Assembly (NCBI RefSeq): GCF_900291985.1 | Contig: NZ_LT985980.1 | Span: 1,372,001 to 1,436,000 of the forward strand | Reading direction: 5' to 3' | DNA: 64,000 nt | Origin: Lysinibacillus timonensis | Lineage (GTDB): Bacteria > Bacillota > Bacilli > Bacillales_A > Planococcaceae | In this document: in pieces, positions 1 to 8,649 of the stretch | Position numbering within the stretch: position 1 is the first letter of the stretch | Layout of the letters: every line of letters begins with the position of its first letter | Notes under the pieces: model-generated | What the model was told of the DNA's origin: nothing | The model's database searches: none | The model's input: the letters and a program-made list of their open reading frames with translations, nothing else | Made by a program: the position numbers and the translations under genes

Positions 1-626
1 CGAATCTCATCTAATCGGTGTGAGATAAAGATAATGGCAATTCCCTCATCTCGAAGTTGTTCCACAATTTTATATAGTTCTTCTACTTCTTTACCGCTCA
101 AACTGGATGTCGGTTCATCCATTATTAAAACTTTTGCATCTAGGGTAAGCGCTTTCGCAATTTCTACTAGTTGTTGTTGTCCAATACCTAATTTTGATAG
201 TGGCTCTGTTGCAAGCTTCGGATTTTGACCTAATCGTTGGAGCAAGCGCTCAGCCTCTTGAATCATCTCTTTCTTATTTAGCAAACTCCACTTGCCTTGA
301 TTCTTCTTTTCTCTTCCTAGAAAGATATTTTCATAAACTGGTAGTCCTGGTATAAGGTTGAGTTCCTGATAGATCGTTGCGATTCCAATTTCCATTGCTT
401 CAACTGGTCCTCTAATGGTAATGGGATTCCCTTCCCAGTACATCGCTCCCTCATCCATTGAGTAGGCACCTGTAATAATTTTGATTAGTGTGGACTTTCC
501 AGCACCATTTTCACCAAGTAGTACATGCACCTCCCCCCTCCGAACTTCTAAATCAACCCCCTTTAATACATGGTTATTAGAGAAACTCTTTTTAATGTTT
601 TTCATCTCTAATATCATTTCTGTCAT
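1..626 (-). CDS. Sugar ABC transporter ATP-binding protein, N-terminal part (cut by window edge)
   Basis: Reading from 626 down gives a sugar-type ABC ATPase of the RbsA/MglA/XylG class that runs off the window. Visible are Walker A (GENGAGKST) near residue 38, a Q-loop, the signature LGIGQQQLVEIAKAL and Walker B (VLIMDEPTSSL). The protein would sit on the cytoplasmic face of the membrane and energise uptake of a monosaccharide or polyol. Its ATG overlaps the TGA of the upstream oxidoreductase gene in an ATGA junction, so the two are translationally coupled in one minus-strand operon. The substrate is unknown; the inositol-dehydrogenase-like neighbour hints at a cyclitol or related sugar. The second ATPase half expected for this class (about 500 residues) lies outside. 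Confidence 0.9.
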   Translation of the reverse strand, partial: MTEMILEMKNIKKSFSNNHVLKGVDLEVRRGEVHVLLGENGAGKSTLIKIITGAYSMDEGAMYWEGNPITIRGPVEAMEIGIATIYQELNLIPGLPVYENIFLGREKKNQGKWSLLNKKEMIQEAERLLQRLGQNPKLATEPLSKLGIGQQQLVEIAKALTLDAKVLIMDEPTSSLSGKEVEELYKIVEQLRDEGIAIIFISHRLDEI

Positions 627-1630
627 ACATTCACACTCCCCTCGCCAACTGATATTTTTCTACCAAGTTCAAAGGATTGTTGTGCTGCATAAGCAATTTG
701 CAATGCGTGAATGCTATCCTCGATACTAACGGGAGAAGGTTCATTGTTCAGGACAGCATGGACAAATGCCTCAAATTCTCTTCGATACGCATCTTCAAAC
801 CGTTCATAAAAAATAGGGATAATTTTATTAGTGCACCCTGTTGAATTTAAAATTTGTATATTGTTTTTCTTCGTTGAACCAATGAGTAATGTTCCTTCTG
901 ATCCAATAATTTCTGTACGAATGTCATAGCCATATAAAGCACAACGGCTAGATTCAATATCACCACATCCACCTTTAGCGAATTCTATATAACTAATGCC
1001 TGTGTCTATGTCACCAATAGATGCAAGATCTGGATATTTAATGTTCCGTCCAAATGAAGCAACAGAAGTAATTTCATCATCCATTAGAAATCTCGCTAAA
1101 TCGTAATCATGTATACTGAAATCAATAAAAATCCCGCCACTTCTAGATAAAAAAGATGTAGGTGGTGCGTCAGGATCCCGACTAATTCCTTTAAAGTAAA
1201 GCGGTTTCCCAATTTCGCCTGCTTCAATACATTTTTTTGCAGTAGCATAATCTACGTCAAAACGACGCATAAACCCTACTTGAACAAAGGCATTCTTTTC
1301 TTTTGCATGTGCTAAAATTTTCTTAGATGTTTCGAGGTCAATCGTTAAAGGCTTTTCTACAAATATTGCTTTATTTGCTTCAATTGCTTTAGTAATAATT
1401 TCATAGTGGCTATTCGTTGAGGTGACAATGACTACTGCTTCTATTTCGTCATTTTCTAGAATGGTATTAAAATCGTCTGTGTAGAATGGTATTTGATATT
1501 GTGTTGCAATTTTTTCAGCACGTTCTAAAGCACTGTCACATACCGCCGCAACTTCTATATTTCTAATATTCAGTAAATTCTGGACGTGAATCATCCCTAA
1601 TCTTCCTAATCCAATTACCGCTGTTTTCAT
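623..1630 (-). CDS. Inositol 2-dehydrogenase-like Gfo/Idh/MocA oxidoreductase
   Basis: 335 residues, full length for NAD(P)-dependent sugar/cyclitol dehydrogenases. An N-terminal Rossmann fold has GLGRLG at 7-12. The family Glu-Lys-Pro lysine is Lys93. Asp170 and His174 in a GGIFIDFSIHD segment match the Lys/Asp/His catalytic set of Bacillus inositol dehydrogenase. Probable reaction: oxidation of a ring hydroxyl of inositol or a related sugar. The start codon follows the upstream oxidoreductase gene by one base, and the 3' end overlaps the ABC ATPase by 4 bp, so the three genes form an operon. The exact substrate cannot be read from sequence; IolG, IolX and sugar dehydrogenases share these motifs. 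Confidence 0.85.
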   Translation of the reverse strand: MKTAVIGLGRLGMIHVQNLLNIRNIEVAAVCDSALERAEKIATQYQIPFYTDDFNTILENDEIEAVVIVTSTNSHYEIITKAIEANKAIFVEKPLTIDLETSKKILAHAKEKNAFVQVGFMRRFDVDYATAKKCIEAGEIGKPLYFKGISRDPDAPPTSFLSRSGGIFIDFSIHDYDLARFLMDDEITSVASFGRNIKYPDLASIGDIDTGISYIEFAKGGCGDIESSRCALYGYDIRTEIIGSEGTLLIGSTKKNNIQILNSTGCTNKIIPIFYERFEDAYRREFEAFVHAVLNNEPSPVSIEDSIHALQIAYAAQQSFELGRKISVGEGSVNV

Positions 1631-1631
1631 T

Positions 1632-2606
1632 TCATCCCTCCACTTTCACCCATTCGCCAAGTTTTCGCGAACGATATGCTAGTTCAATATACTTTGCCAT
1701 TTCAAGTGATGATTGCAACATTTCATTGGAAGAAGCTTCTTGAGCAATGCACTTCTCCATATATTCAATTTGTTTTACATAAGATTCATCGTACAAATGA
1801 TGTTGTTCGAGAATGCGTTCATTCTGATCTAAAAGAGTTACAATTCCTTTTCTGTCTGGAGATACGTCTGGTCGAAAACTATGTTCCACTCTCAGTATTC
1901 CTTTATTCCCATAAATCGTGTAGTAATTTTCAAATGGCATTCGCATCGAACACGTAAATGAGGCTAGTGTATTATTCTCGTCATACATCACAACATGAGA
2001 CGTTTCATCAACTCCATCATCTTGTGGTGATGTCATCAAAATGCGTTGTGGTTTATACCCTACCATTTGTGTTATTACGTGCATACAATAACAACCTACA
2101 TCGTATAAAGCGCCACCTCCCAATTGCTCATTCAGACGAATATCATCTTCATCTTCAAGTAACCATGAAAAATGTGCTTTGATCTCTCGGATTTCACCGA
2201 CTTGAGGTAACAGCTCCTTCATTTTTTGATGCTGTATGTGGTACTGATACATAAAGGCTTCAAGCACAACAAGGTTACTTTCATCAACTTTTAACGCAAT
2301 TTCCTGCATTTCGTTTAGAGAAATGGTTGCAGGTTTTTCAACTAACACATGCTTTCCATGTTCTATTGCCAGTTGAACGTATTGTGCATGAAGTGCGTTA
2401 GGTAAAGGGATATAAACGACACCAATAGAAGGATCCTGTAATAATGCTTCGTATGACTCATAAACATGTTCAATCCCAAAACGTGACACTTTCTTAGATG
2501 ACCTTGATGCAACCGCTTTCAAATTCGCTTTTTCAACTTTGTTTATAGCCGGTAAAAATTGTTCGTATGCAATATTTGAAGCACCCAATATTCCCCAATT
2601 TGCCAT
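1632..2606 (-). CDS. Gfo/Idh/MocA family oxidoreductase
   Basis: 324 residues. The N-terminal Rossmann motif is GILGASNIA, the Glu-Lys-Pro motif is at 90-92 (Lys91 the presumed catalytic residue), and a C-terminal beta-sheet substrate domain contains GGGALYDVGCYC. It is the first gene of the minus-strand operon; the next gene starts one base after its stop. It has the same length and layout as the oxidoreductase at 24178-25152 in the xyl operon, so the two are probably paralogues. Role inferred: NAD(P)-dependent oxidation or reduction of a sugar taken up by the downstream ABC transporter. Confidence 0.85.
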   Translation of the reverse strand: MANWGILGASNIAYEQFLPAINKVEKANLKAVASRSSKKVSRFGIEHVYESYEALLQDPSIGVVYIPLPNALHAQYVQLAIEHGKHVLVEKPATISLNEMQEIALKVDESNLVVLEAFMYQYHIQHQKMKELLPQVGEIREIKAHFSWLLEDEDDIRLNEQLGGGALYDVGCYCMHVITQMVGYKPQRILMTSPQDDGVDETSHVVMYDENNTLASFTCSMRMPFENYYTIYGNKGILRVEHSFRPDVSPDRKGIVTLLDQNERILEQHHLYDESYVKQIEYMEKCIAQEASSNEMLQSSLEMAKYIELAYRSRKLGEWVKVEG

Positions 2607-2929
2607 AACATTTCCCCTTCCAAAATTTAGTTAAGCGGTTTCTTTTACCCAATTATACAAAACAAAATTTCTATTTCAAGTACCATTTCATCTCCTAAAA
2701 ATGCAAATAGCATTTTTTACTTTCTCATTAAAGCATTCGTTGAACTAGGTAATTTTTTATTAACTTTATACTTTTTGTTTTCCTAATTTATTTCCTAAAA
2801 TATAAAAATTTTATTTGTATTTGCAGTATAGTAAAAAAATTTTTTAGAATTTTTTATAGAAGGGTGTCTTTTAGTGGTCGAACACAATTGTATATAAAAA
2901 TTCACGTATATCCCTATAATTCTTAGTAG
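2607..2929. other. AT-rich intergenic region upstream of the 1-2.6 kb operon
   Basis: No supported gene. It should hold the promoter of the minus-strand sugar operon. At 2629-2645 the minus strand reads AAAGAAACCGCTTAAC, a weak match to a catabolite-responsive element or LacI-type operator just upstream of the first gene. The match is imperfect at both outer positions, so I treat it as a hint only. The short open frame at 2795-2989 is AT-rich and has no recognisable features. Confidence 0.4.
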
Positions 2930-2972
2930 TTTAATAAAAATAACCGGAAAGCAGCATTTAACTTTCCGGTTA
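2930..2972 (-). terminator. Rho-independent terminator downstream of the Bce-like two-component genes
   Basis: Perfect 11-bp inverted repeat: TAACCGGAAAG at 2941-2951 and CTTTCCGGTTA at 2962-2972, with a 10-nt loop. Read on the minus strand the stem is followed by TTTTTATTAAA, a usable U-tract. It lies 170 bp beyond the kinase stop codon. Confidence 0.65.
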
Positions 2973-3142
2973 TTAGATCGAATAATCATATTTTAAAATA
3001 CTAATATATGTTATCTCAATATTGTCTAATAGCACTTTCCCCACAAACAACATCAACACGGTTTGACTAATATAATTGGTTAGCGCCCGCCATACTACCG
3101 AAAATTTTAATGGGCTTAACAAATCCGCGCTAGTCATTTGAA

Positions 3143-4156
3143 TTAGCGTATGAAGTTAGTGCTCCCTAACGGAAAAATAATACGAACCTTTGTGCCTTCT
3201 CCTGCTTTCGAAGTTAATGTAATCCCCAATCCAAGCTGTTCTGCAAGTTTTTGGCACAAGTACAGTCCGATGCCGGTAGACCTCCCAAATTTTCTTCCGT
3301 TCTCGCCAGTAAACCCTTTTTCAAACACTCGTTTTACATCCTTCTCTATCATCCCAATACCATTATCCTCTATAGTAAGGACGATATTGTTTTCATTTTG
3401 AATCGTATATATTTTAACTTTTCCATTACGGTCCTTCATGTATTTAATAGAGTTTCCTATTAGTTGATTTACTATGAATTCAAGCCATTTCGCATCGCTA
3501 TAAATTGTACCTTCAACAGCTTCCATATCAACTGAAATATTTTTGCGTATAAAGTCTCTGGAGTTTCTTTTGATAACGTTTCGAACAACGGTAGGTAAAG
3601 AGATTTCTTTAATAAGGTAATCCTTGCTGACATTATTACTTCTCGAATAGTAAAGTACCTGTTCAATATATTCTTCAATTTTCCTTATTTCATGGTTGAT
3701 GTTTCTCGTAATATCATTTTGATTATTTTCAATCATTAATCTTGTGGATGCGATAGGGGTCTTGATTTCATGTACCCACGTTTCAATATACTCTCGATAG
3801 TCACTTTGCATATCTCGATAATGCTTCACATGCTCATGCATATCCTTATCTGTCTGCTGTAATAAATTATATAAAATCTTTCCTTCAATGAATTCTGGCT
3901 CTTTCATGATTTCAGAAAGCAAATATTTCTGATCCAGATTCTCCATGATGTTGTTTATCTCGTTGTAAAAATTCCTATGTTTTATAAATTCAATCATAAT
4001 ATAAGAGAGCAGGGGGAAAAACCATATGCAGAACGTGAGGAAAATAATGTTATGGCTCATGTTTACTAGGTACATAATGGCACTGATGATAACGAATAAC
4101 ACAAAATTAATTAGCAGAAATGTAGTTCGATCTTTTAAATAATCTTTGATGGTCAT
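3143..4156 (-). CDS. BceS-type sensor histidine kinase
   Basis: 337 residues. Two closely spaced membrane helices (about residues 13-31 and 35-55) have almost no extracellular loop, the layout of intramembrane-sensing kinases that respond to peptide antibiotics through a partner ABC transporter. The phospho-acceptor is His129 in TWVHEIKTPIAS. An N-box (VNQLIGNSIKYM), DNGIGM and GIGLYL ATP-binding motifs follow. Its start overlaps the response regulator stop by 4 bp. No BceAB-like transporter lies next to it. In Bacillus such kinases normally depend on one, so the partner must be encoded elsewhere. Confidence 0.85.
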   Translation of the reverse strand: MTIKDYLKDRTTFLLINFVLFVIISAIMYLVNMSHNIIFLTFCIWFFPLLSYIMIEFIKHRNFYNEINNIMENLDQKYLLSEIMKEPEFIEGKILYNLLQQTDKDMHEHVKHYRDMQSDYREYIETWVHEIKTPIASTRLMIENNQNDITRNINHEIRKIEEYIEQVLYYSRSNNVSKDYLIKEISLPTVVRNVIKRNSRDFIRKNISVDMEAVEGTIYSDAKWLEFIVNQLIGNSIKYMKDRNGKVKIYTIQNENNIVLTIEDNGIGMIEKDVKRVFEKGFTGENGRKFGRSTGIGLYLCQKLAEQLGLGITLTSKAGEGTKVRIIFPLGSTNFIR

Positions 4157-4821
4157 GGTAGAATATACCCTAGTCCACGTCTTGTTTCGATATTGTCCTT
4201 CATCCCTACTCCTTCAAGCTTCTTTCGAAGTCTAGTAACATTTACAGATAAGTTATTATCATCGACAAATATATCTGAGTTCCACATAAAGTCCATTAAA
4301 TCATCTCTTGATACAATCTTGCCTTTATTTTTTATCAAGCAGGACAAAATTTTTAGTTCATTTTTTGTTAGCTCCACCGTTTTCTCTTTATAGGTAAGCG
4401 AACCGTTGGATAAATTCACCTTTAAATCATGGTAAGCAAGTATTTCTCGAGTACCTGCTCCTTGAACTCTCCTTAATATCGATTCAATTCTCGCCAATAG
4501 AATTTGGGTATTATATGGTTTGGTAATAAAATCATCCGCACCTAAATTCATGCTCATCAGCTCGTCCATTTCATCATCTCTACTCGTCACAATGACAATC
4601 GGTACATCGGAATTTTTTCTAATTTCTCTGCAAATGTAGTATCCATCAAAAACGGGTAGGTTAATATCTAAAAGGATACAATCAGGTTGTTCTTTCATTA
4701 TCTCATTTAGGATATGTTCAAAGTTTGTGGGAGCAACGACCTCATAGCCATATCTGGTCAAAAAAGTTTTTAGCTCTTCTCTTATCGTTTTCGTATCTTC
4801 AACAATCACGATTTTTGACAT
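4153..4821 (-). CDS. BceR-type (OmpR family) response regulator
   Basis: 222 residues: receiver domain 1-115 with phospho-acceptor Asp52 in LLDINLPVFDG and conserved Lys in ITKPYN, then an OmpR/PhoB winged-helix DNA-binding domain ending in RRGLGYIL. It pairs with the overlapping downstream kinase. Likely role: induction of a peptide-antibiotic detoxification transporter. Neither a target promoter nor a transporter is visible in the adjacent sequence. Confidence 0.87.
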   Translation of the reverse strand: MSKIVIVEDTKTIREELKTFLTRYGYEVVAPTNFEHILNEIMKEQPDCILLDINLPVFDGYYICREIRKNSDVPIVIVTSRDDEMDELMSMNLGADDFITKPYNTQILLARIESILRRVQGAGTREILAYHDLKVNLSNGSLTYKEKTVELTKNELKILSCLIKNKGKIVSRDDLMDFMWNSDIFVDDNNLSVNVTRLRKKLEGVGMKDNIETRRGLGYILP

Positions 4822-4969
4822 CCATTCACTTCCTTTGTGCAGTTGTTAAATAAATTACCGTTCAAACTTAGGTTCCTCCGACAATGCAAACTTTTACTCC
4901 TTTTACACTTATATCATGGTTGAAGGATTACTATCAAATAGAGGAGCGGTTTTAGGATGGATCATTTTC

Positions 4970-6124
4970 TTACCACTTCTTTAAAAGCTTTATTGTAAAA
5001 GCAGTTCTTCCCGGTGTGCTCATGGCTATAATCTCTCCTTGGTGGAGATCGATAATGCTTTTTGAAATAGCTAGTCCTAGCCCTGAGCCTCCAGTAAATT
5101 GTGATCGTGACTTTTCTACACGATAAAATCGTTCAAAAATATGCGAAAGATCAGAGGGTGGAATCGCTTGCCTGCCATAGTTGACAATATCTATCTCGAC
5201 GGTTTGATCCGTTTCTCTAAGATACACGTCTAAATATTTACCGTCACTACCATATCGGATGGCGTTTTGGATAAGATTTTCGAATACTCGAGCCAATTTC
5301 CCTCCGTCGCCTAAAACAATTGGACTTGTTGCCGAAGAAAATAGTCTGAATTCCATGTCGGCATCAACGAATTGTACTCTAGATAGAACAGCGAGTTGAT
5401 TTAGCATTTCTTCTAGATTTACGAGGTCCTTTTGGATGTTGAAATGTTCATTTTGCATATACGTATAGTCAAAAATATCATCAATTAATGAATGCAAACT
5501 CTTAGCTTTCTTATGAATGATTTGGATATAATAGCGCAACTCCACCTCGTCACGATAGCCATCACTGTTAATCAGTTCTAAATAACCAACAATCGAAGTA
5601 AGTGGTGATCTTAAATCATGGGCAACATTTGTCACAAGTTCATTTTTCACTTGTTCCGCTTTTTTCACTTCCTTTATGGCCTGTTCTGATTTAGCAATTA
5701 TTTTTTGAATCCCTTCAAAGTATGATTGGAATTCGGATTGACCAAACAACTCGATTGATGGAGCTTTCCCTTCTGCTGCAAGTTGAATATACTCTGTCAA
5801 TGTTTTTTGAAGATATGTTAGATATCGTTTTCGCTCGTATTGATAAAAGAAGAATAAATAAACCAATGTGGTGATACTATAGAAGCCAAAGACTACTAAT
5901 TTAGGAAAATAAGATACAAGGTAAAGTACGCTCATAAAAAATCTAGAATGTTCCACTAAGTACTTAAATGCTGGCAAAAGAACTGAACCCGTTCCAACTG
6001 ATAATAGAAAAGCGGATACTAGATAGAGTAAAATCTTCCATTTCGGCAAAAATTTTAGCAGATTCAACAGGTTATCCTTCAATTTTATATCCCACTCCCC
6101 ACACCGTTTGAATGATTGACTCAC
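4970..6124 (-). CDS. VanS-like sensor histidine kinase
   Basis: The open frame from 6124 codes 384 residues. Two N-terminal membrane helices (about 31-51 and 63-92) flank a short outer segment. His169 lies in NVAHDLRSPLTSIVGYLEL, the VanS-type H-box, followed by an N-box (NLIQNAIRYGSDG) and GLGLAIS. The frame overlaps the response regulator by 53 bp. A TTG at 6082, just before the regulator stop and giving a product starting MKDNLLNL, is the more likely start; the first 14 residues show no conserved features. Ligand unknown; VanS-like kinases respond to cell-wall agents. The divergent gene at 7038 is a plausible target. Confidence 0.82.
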   Translation of the reverse strand: MSQSFKRCGEWDIKLKDNLLNLLKFLPKWKILLYLVSAFLLSVGTGSVLLPAFKYLVEHSRFFMSVLYLVSYFPKLVVFGFYSITTLVYLFFFYQYERKRYLTYLQKTLTEYIQLAAEGKAPSIELFGQSEFQSYFEGIQKIIAKSEQAIKEVKKAEQVKNELVTNVAHDLRSPLTSIVGYLELINSDGYRDEVELRYYIQIIHKKAKSLHSLIDDIFDYTYMQNEHFNIQKDLVNLEEMLNQLAVLSRVQFVDADMEFRLFSSATSPIVLGDGGKLARVFENLIQNAIRYGSDGKYLDVYLRETDQTVEIDIVNYGRQAIPPSDLSHIFERFYRVEKSRSQFTGGSGLGLAISKSIIDLHQGEIIAMSTPGRTAFTIKLLKKW

Positions 6125-6755
6125 CAGGTATGGCAGCTTCTAGTTTATCTCGCAAATTACTAATATGAACCATGACCGTTCTGTTTGCCCCTTCCCCGGG
6201 TTCTTTCCATACCTTTTCGAATATCTCTTGTGAGCCATACACGCGTCCACTATTTTGAGCGAGTAAACATAAAATATCGAATTCCCGTCCAGTTAGTTTA
6301 ATGATATTCCCTTCGACAGTGACTAAATGACTTTTCTTATCGATCACTAATACACCAACACGAATAACATCCTCAGCCATTCCTTGAAACTGATAATTCG
6401 CCCTCCGCAACAACGCTTTTACTCTAGCAGTTAACTCTAACGGATTGAACGGTTTGGTCAAATAATCATCGCCACCTGTCGTTAAACCGAAGATTTTATC
6501 CATATCCCCCACTTTTGCGCTCACCATCAAAATAGGGATGTGACTTTCTTGTCTCACTTTTTGACAAAGCTCAAGCCCATCCATGTTCGGCATCATAATG
6601 TCTAATATGATGAGGTCAAAAGAGGTACGTTCCAGCATTCCAAAAGCTATCTCCCCATCTGAAGCGATATCAGTTTGGTAGCCTTCGTTTTTCAAATATA
6701 CTTCGATTAACTCAGCAATTTGTCGATCATCATCCACAATTAGGATTCTCGTCAT
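6072..6755 (-). CDS. VanR-like (OmpR family) response regulator
   Basis: 227 residues. The receiver has acidic residues DDD at 8-10, phospho-acceptor Asp52 in LDIMMPNMDG and Lys in LTKPFNPLE. A C-terminal winged helix ends TVWGVGYKIEG. It is the first gene of the regulator-kinase operon and faces the DUF4179-like gene across a 280-bp intergenic region. That region carries three CTTTAA repeats spaced 11 bp apart, the spacing recognised by OmpR-family dimers, so this regulator probably controls the divergent promoter. Confidence 0.87.
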   Translation of the reverse strand: MTRILIVDDDRQIAELIEVYLKNEGYQTDIASDGEIAFGMLERTSFDLIILDIMMPNMDGLELCQKVRQESHIPILMVSAKVGDMDKIFGLTTGGDDYLTKPFNPLELTARVKALLRRANYQFQGMAEDVIRVGVLVIDKKSHLVTVEGNIIKLTGREFDILCLLAQNSGRVYGSQEIFEKVWKEPGEGANRTVMVHISNLRDKLEAAIPGESIIQTVWGVGYKIEG

Positions 6756-6926
6756 CTTATTGACTCCTCATTTCGAATGAAACTGCAACCTATGAAAATT
6801 CCCATTTACATTCCTCCAAAAACATTCACAACATTAGAATCAGTATAAATAATGAATCTTAAGTTTTTATGAAGAACAAATAAAGGAACTCTTAATATTT
6901 CTAAATAAACCCAATTTTAAGAGAAC

Positions 6927-6975
6927 CTTTAAACTATCTTTAACAAATCTTTAAAACTCCCCGATATGCTATAGA
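6927..6975 (+). promoter_or_regulatory. Response-regulator direct repeats and promoter for the 7038 gene
   Basis: CTTTAA occurs at 6927-6932, 6938-6943 and 6949-6954, exactly 11 bp apart, so the copies lie on one face of the helix as in OmpR/PhoB/VanR binding sites. A -10-like TATAGA at 6970-6975 follows, with the third repeat at about the -35 position (15-bp gap) and no good -35 consensus. This is typical of an activator-dependent promoter. The regulator gene at 6072-6755 reads away from it. Confidence 0.6.
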
Positions 6976-7037
6976 CATTCAACTAAGTGCATACAAACTT
7001 GGCTTGAATAAAATAAACGATTGACGGAGGTATATTG

Positions 7038-7901
7038 ATGAAAAAGGAAAAAAGAAAGAAAACAAATGAGAAAGGCAAATTGTTGAAAAGAAGTTTACTG
7101 GCAGCATCTGCAGTAGTGGTCATTGGGGCTACGACCGCTGCAGCTCAAAGTAGCGATTATTTTTCATTATTTTTTGATCAAGAAGCAAAGGGGATTGTTG
7201 AACATCAAAGTTCCAATCATGTGTCAAAAGTCGTTTCTGGCATTGAAATGGCAGTAGAAGAAACCATCATTAGCGGTAAAAGTGCACTAATTATCGTAAC
7301 ATTTGAAAAGGAAGATGGAACTGCATTTTCTAGCGATATTGTCATTCCTACACTAGAATTGGATTGGGAACAGAATGTAGGTTTTATGGTGGAACAAAAA
7401 ATGACAGAAGACCGCAAAAAGCTCATAGCAATGTTTGACGTTGATTCAACAACAAACATGGATGGTGAAAAAATGACGATTACCGCTGATCGACTTCTAG
7501 AAGAAGGCACGGATCAGGTAATAGCGAATGGTCCTTTGCAGATTTCCTTTGAAGCAAGTGAAAACCCAACATCTAAGCATGTAAATACAAACATCCAACT
7601 TGCTCAATCCAATGAAACGTTAACTCTTCAGACAATTTATGTTTCAGCAAACGGAATAGGGATTGAGGGGACATATTTAGATGGGAAGAATGACGAGTTA
7701 CCAGACTATTCACCAGAAGTAATCATCACAACTTTAGATCATAACAATATTGAACTGAAATTAGGCTCAACAAGTACAACCGAATCAGGCTTTAAGTGGC
7801 AGTACAATTTAGATGAAACTGGAGAAAGACTCCTACTAAATAGTGATAATATTAAAAGCGTAATGATCGATGGTCATACGATCGAAGTTTCTCCGGAATA
7901 A
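7038..7901 (+). CDS. DUF4179-like secreted or membrane-anchored protein
   Basis: 287 residues from ATG 7038; GGAGG at 7026-7030 fixes the start, although a TTG directly precedes it. A lysine-rich N-terminus is followed by one hydrophobic helix (about residues 21-39) ending in an Ala-rich stretch. The remainder is an extracellular beta-rich domain resembling the DUF4179/DUF5643 family of Bacillales, including a terminal segment with a conserved ...DNIKSVMIDG. Function of the family is unknown. It is transcribed divergently from the VanRS-like system, probably under its control, and followed by a strong terminator. Confidence 0.65.
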   Translation: MKKEKRKKTNEKGKLLKRSLLAASAVVVIGATTAAAQSSDYFSLFFDQEAKGIVEHQSSNHVSKVVSGIEMAVEETIISGKSALIIVTFEKEDGTAFSSDIVIPTLELDWEQNVGFMVEQKMTEDRKKLIAMFDVDSTTNMDGEKMTITADRLLEEGTDQVIANGPLQISFEASENPTSKHVNTNIQLAQSNETLTLQTIYVSANGIGIEGTYLDGKNDELPDYSPEVIITTLDHNNIELKLGSTSTTESGFKWQYNLDETGERLLLNSDNIKSVMIDGHTIEVSPE

Positions 7902-7931
7902 AAGTCTAGAATCATAAGAATGATGCATACG

Positions 7932-7966
7932 AGACGATTTCTCTAATTTTGAAATCGTCTTTTTTA
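7932..7966 (+). terminator. Rho-independent terminator of the DUF4179-like gene
   Basis: AGACGATTTC at 7932-7941 pairs with GAAATCGTCT at 7951-7960 and is followed by six T residues. Confidence 0.85.
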
Positions 7967-8256
7967 GTGTTTTTTTGTTACCTATTTCCCCACCTTTCAC
8001 AGCTTCGATAAATTGCAATACATGCTTATGACTTTGACCATACGAAAAGACGGAACCCACTTAGTAATGTATTGCAATCAATTATTTCCCTAGTTAGTAA
8101 GTAAGTTGAATAATAGGCAAATGATATATTTCTAGGTGATATACATTAGTACAATTAGAAACCATTACAATCTTAAGTTAAATACCCAAACTATAAAAGT
8201 AAGTGTTCATATTATAGAAATGTAAGTTTACCTTTATCCCGAAAGGAGGTCATACT
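7967..8256. other. Intergenic region before the twin repeat genes
   Basis: AT-rich, no supported gene. The last 15 bases contain AAAGGAGGT at 8242-8250, a near-perfect ribosome site for the ATG at 8257. No clear -35/-10 pair stands out. Confidence 0.4.
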
Positions 8257-8649
8257 ATGGAAAAAGAAAGCAAATGGGGAACTGATGATAGATATAACCC
8301 TGAGCAAATTGCCATTGGACATATCAATAACGGTGCTGTTGCTGTAAAAAACAGTAATGCATCTGATAACCCAGACAATAGTGCTGTAGCTCAAGGACAC
8401 AGTAACGCATCTGACAACCCAACTGGCAGTGCTGTAGCTTTAGGTGGAAGTAATGCATCTGATAATCCAACAAACAGTGCTGTGGCGTTAGATGACAGCA
8501 ATGCATCCGACAATCCAACAAACAGTGCTGTAGCTCAAGCAGACAGCAATGCATCCGATAATCCAACAAACAGTGCTGTAGCGTTAGAGGATAGCAATGC
8601 CTCTGATAATCCTGTACTAAGTGATGTCGATCAAAACAAAGTGCTATAA
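8257..8649 (+). CDS. 16-residue tandem-repeat protein, copy 1 (unknown function)
   Basis: 130 residues. After a 30-residue lead containing EQIAIGHINNGAVAV come six units of consensus SNASDNPTNSAVALDD (16 residues, 48 bp), ending in a diverged unit and DVDQNKVL. There is no signal peptide, no membrane segment and no Cys. The regular Asn/Ser/Ala/Val spacing suggests a beta-solenoid or beta-prism stack. The xAIGxxNxxAVAx phrase recalls YadA-type adhesin head repeats, but this is a resemblance of pattern only. Units 3-5 are nearly identical at DNA level, implying recent unit duplication. A longer paralogue follows at 8736. Function unknown. Confidence 0.75.
   Translation: MEKESKWGTDDRYNPEQIAIGHINNGAVAVKNSNASDNPDNSAVAQGHSNASDNPTGSAVALGGSNASDNPTNSAVALDDSNASDNPTNSAVAQADSNASDNPTNSAVALEDSNASDNPVLSDVDQNKVL

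Noticed and set aside
2795-2989. 64-residue minus-strand frame
   Set aside because: AT-rich low-complexity frame overlapping a terminator stem; no ribosome site.
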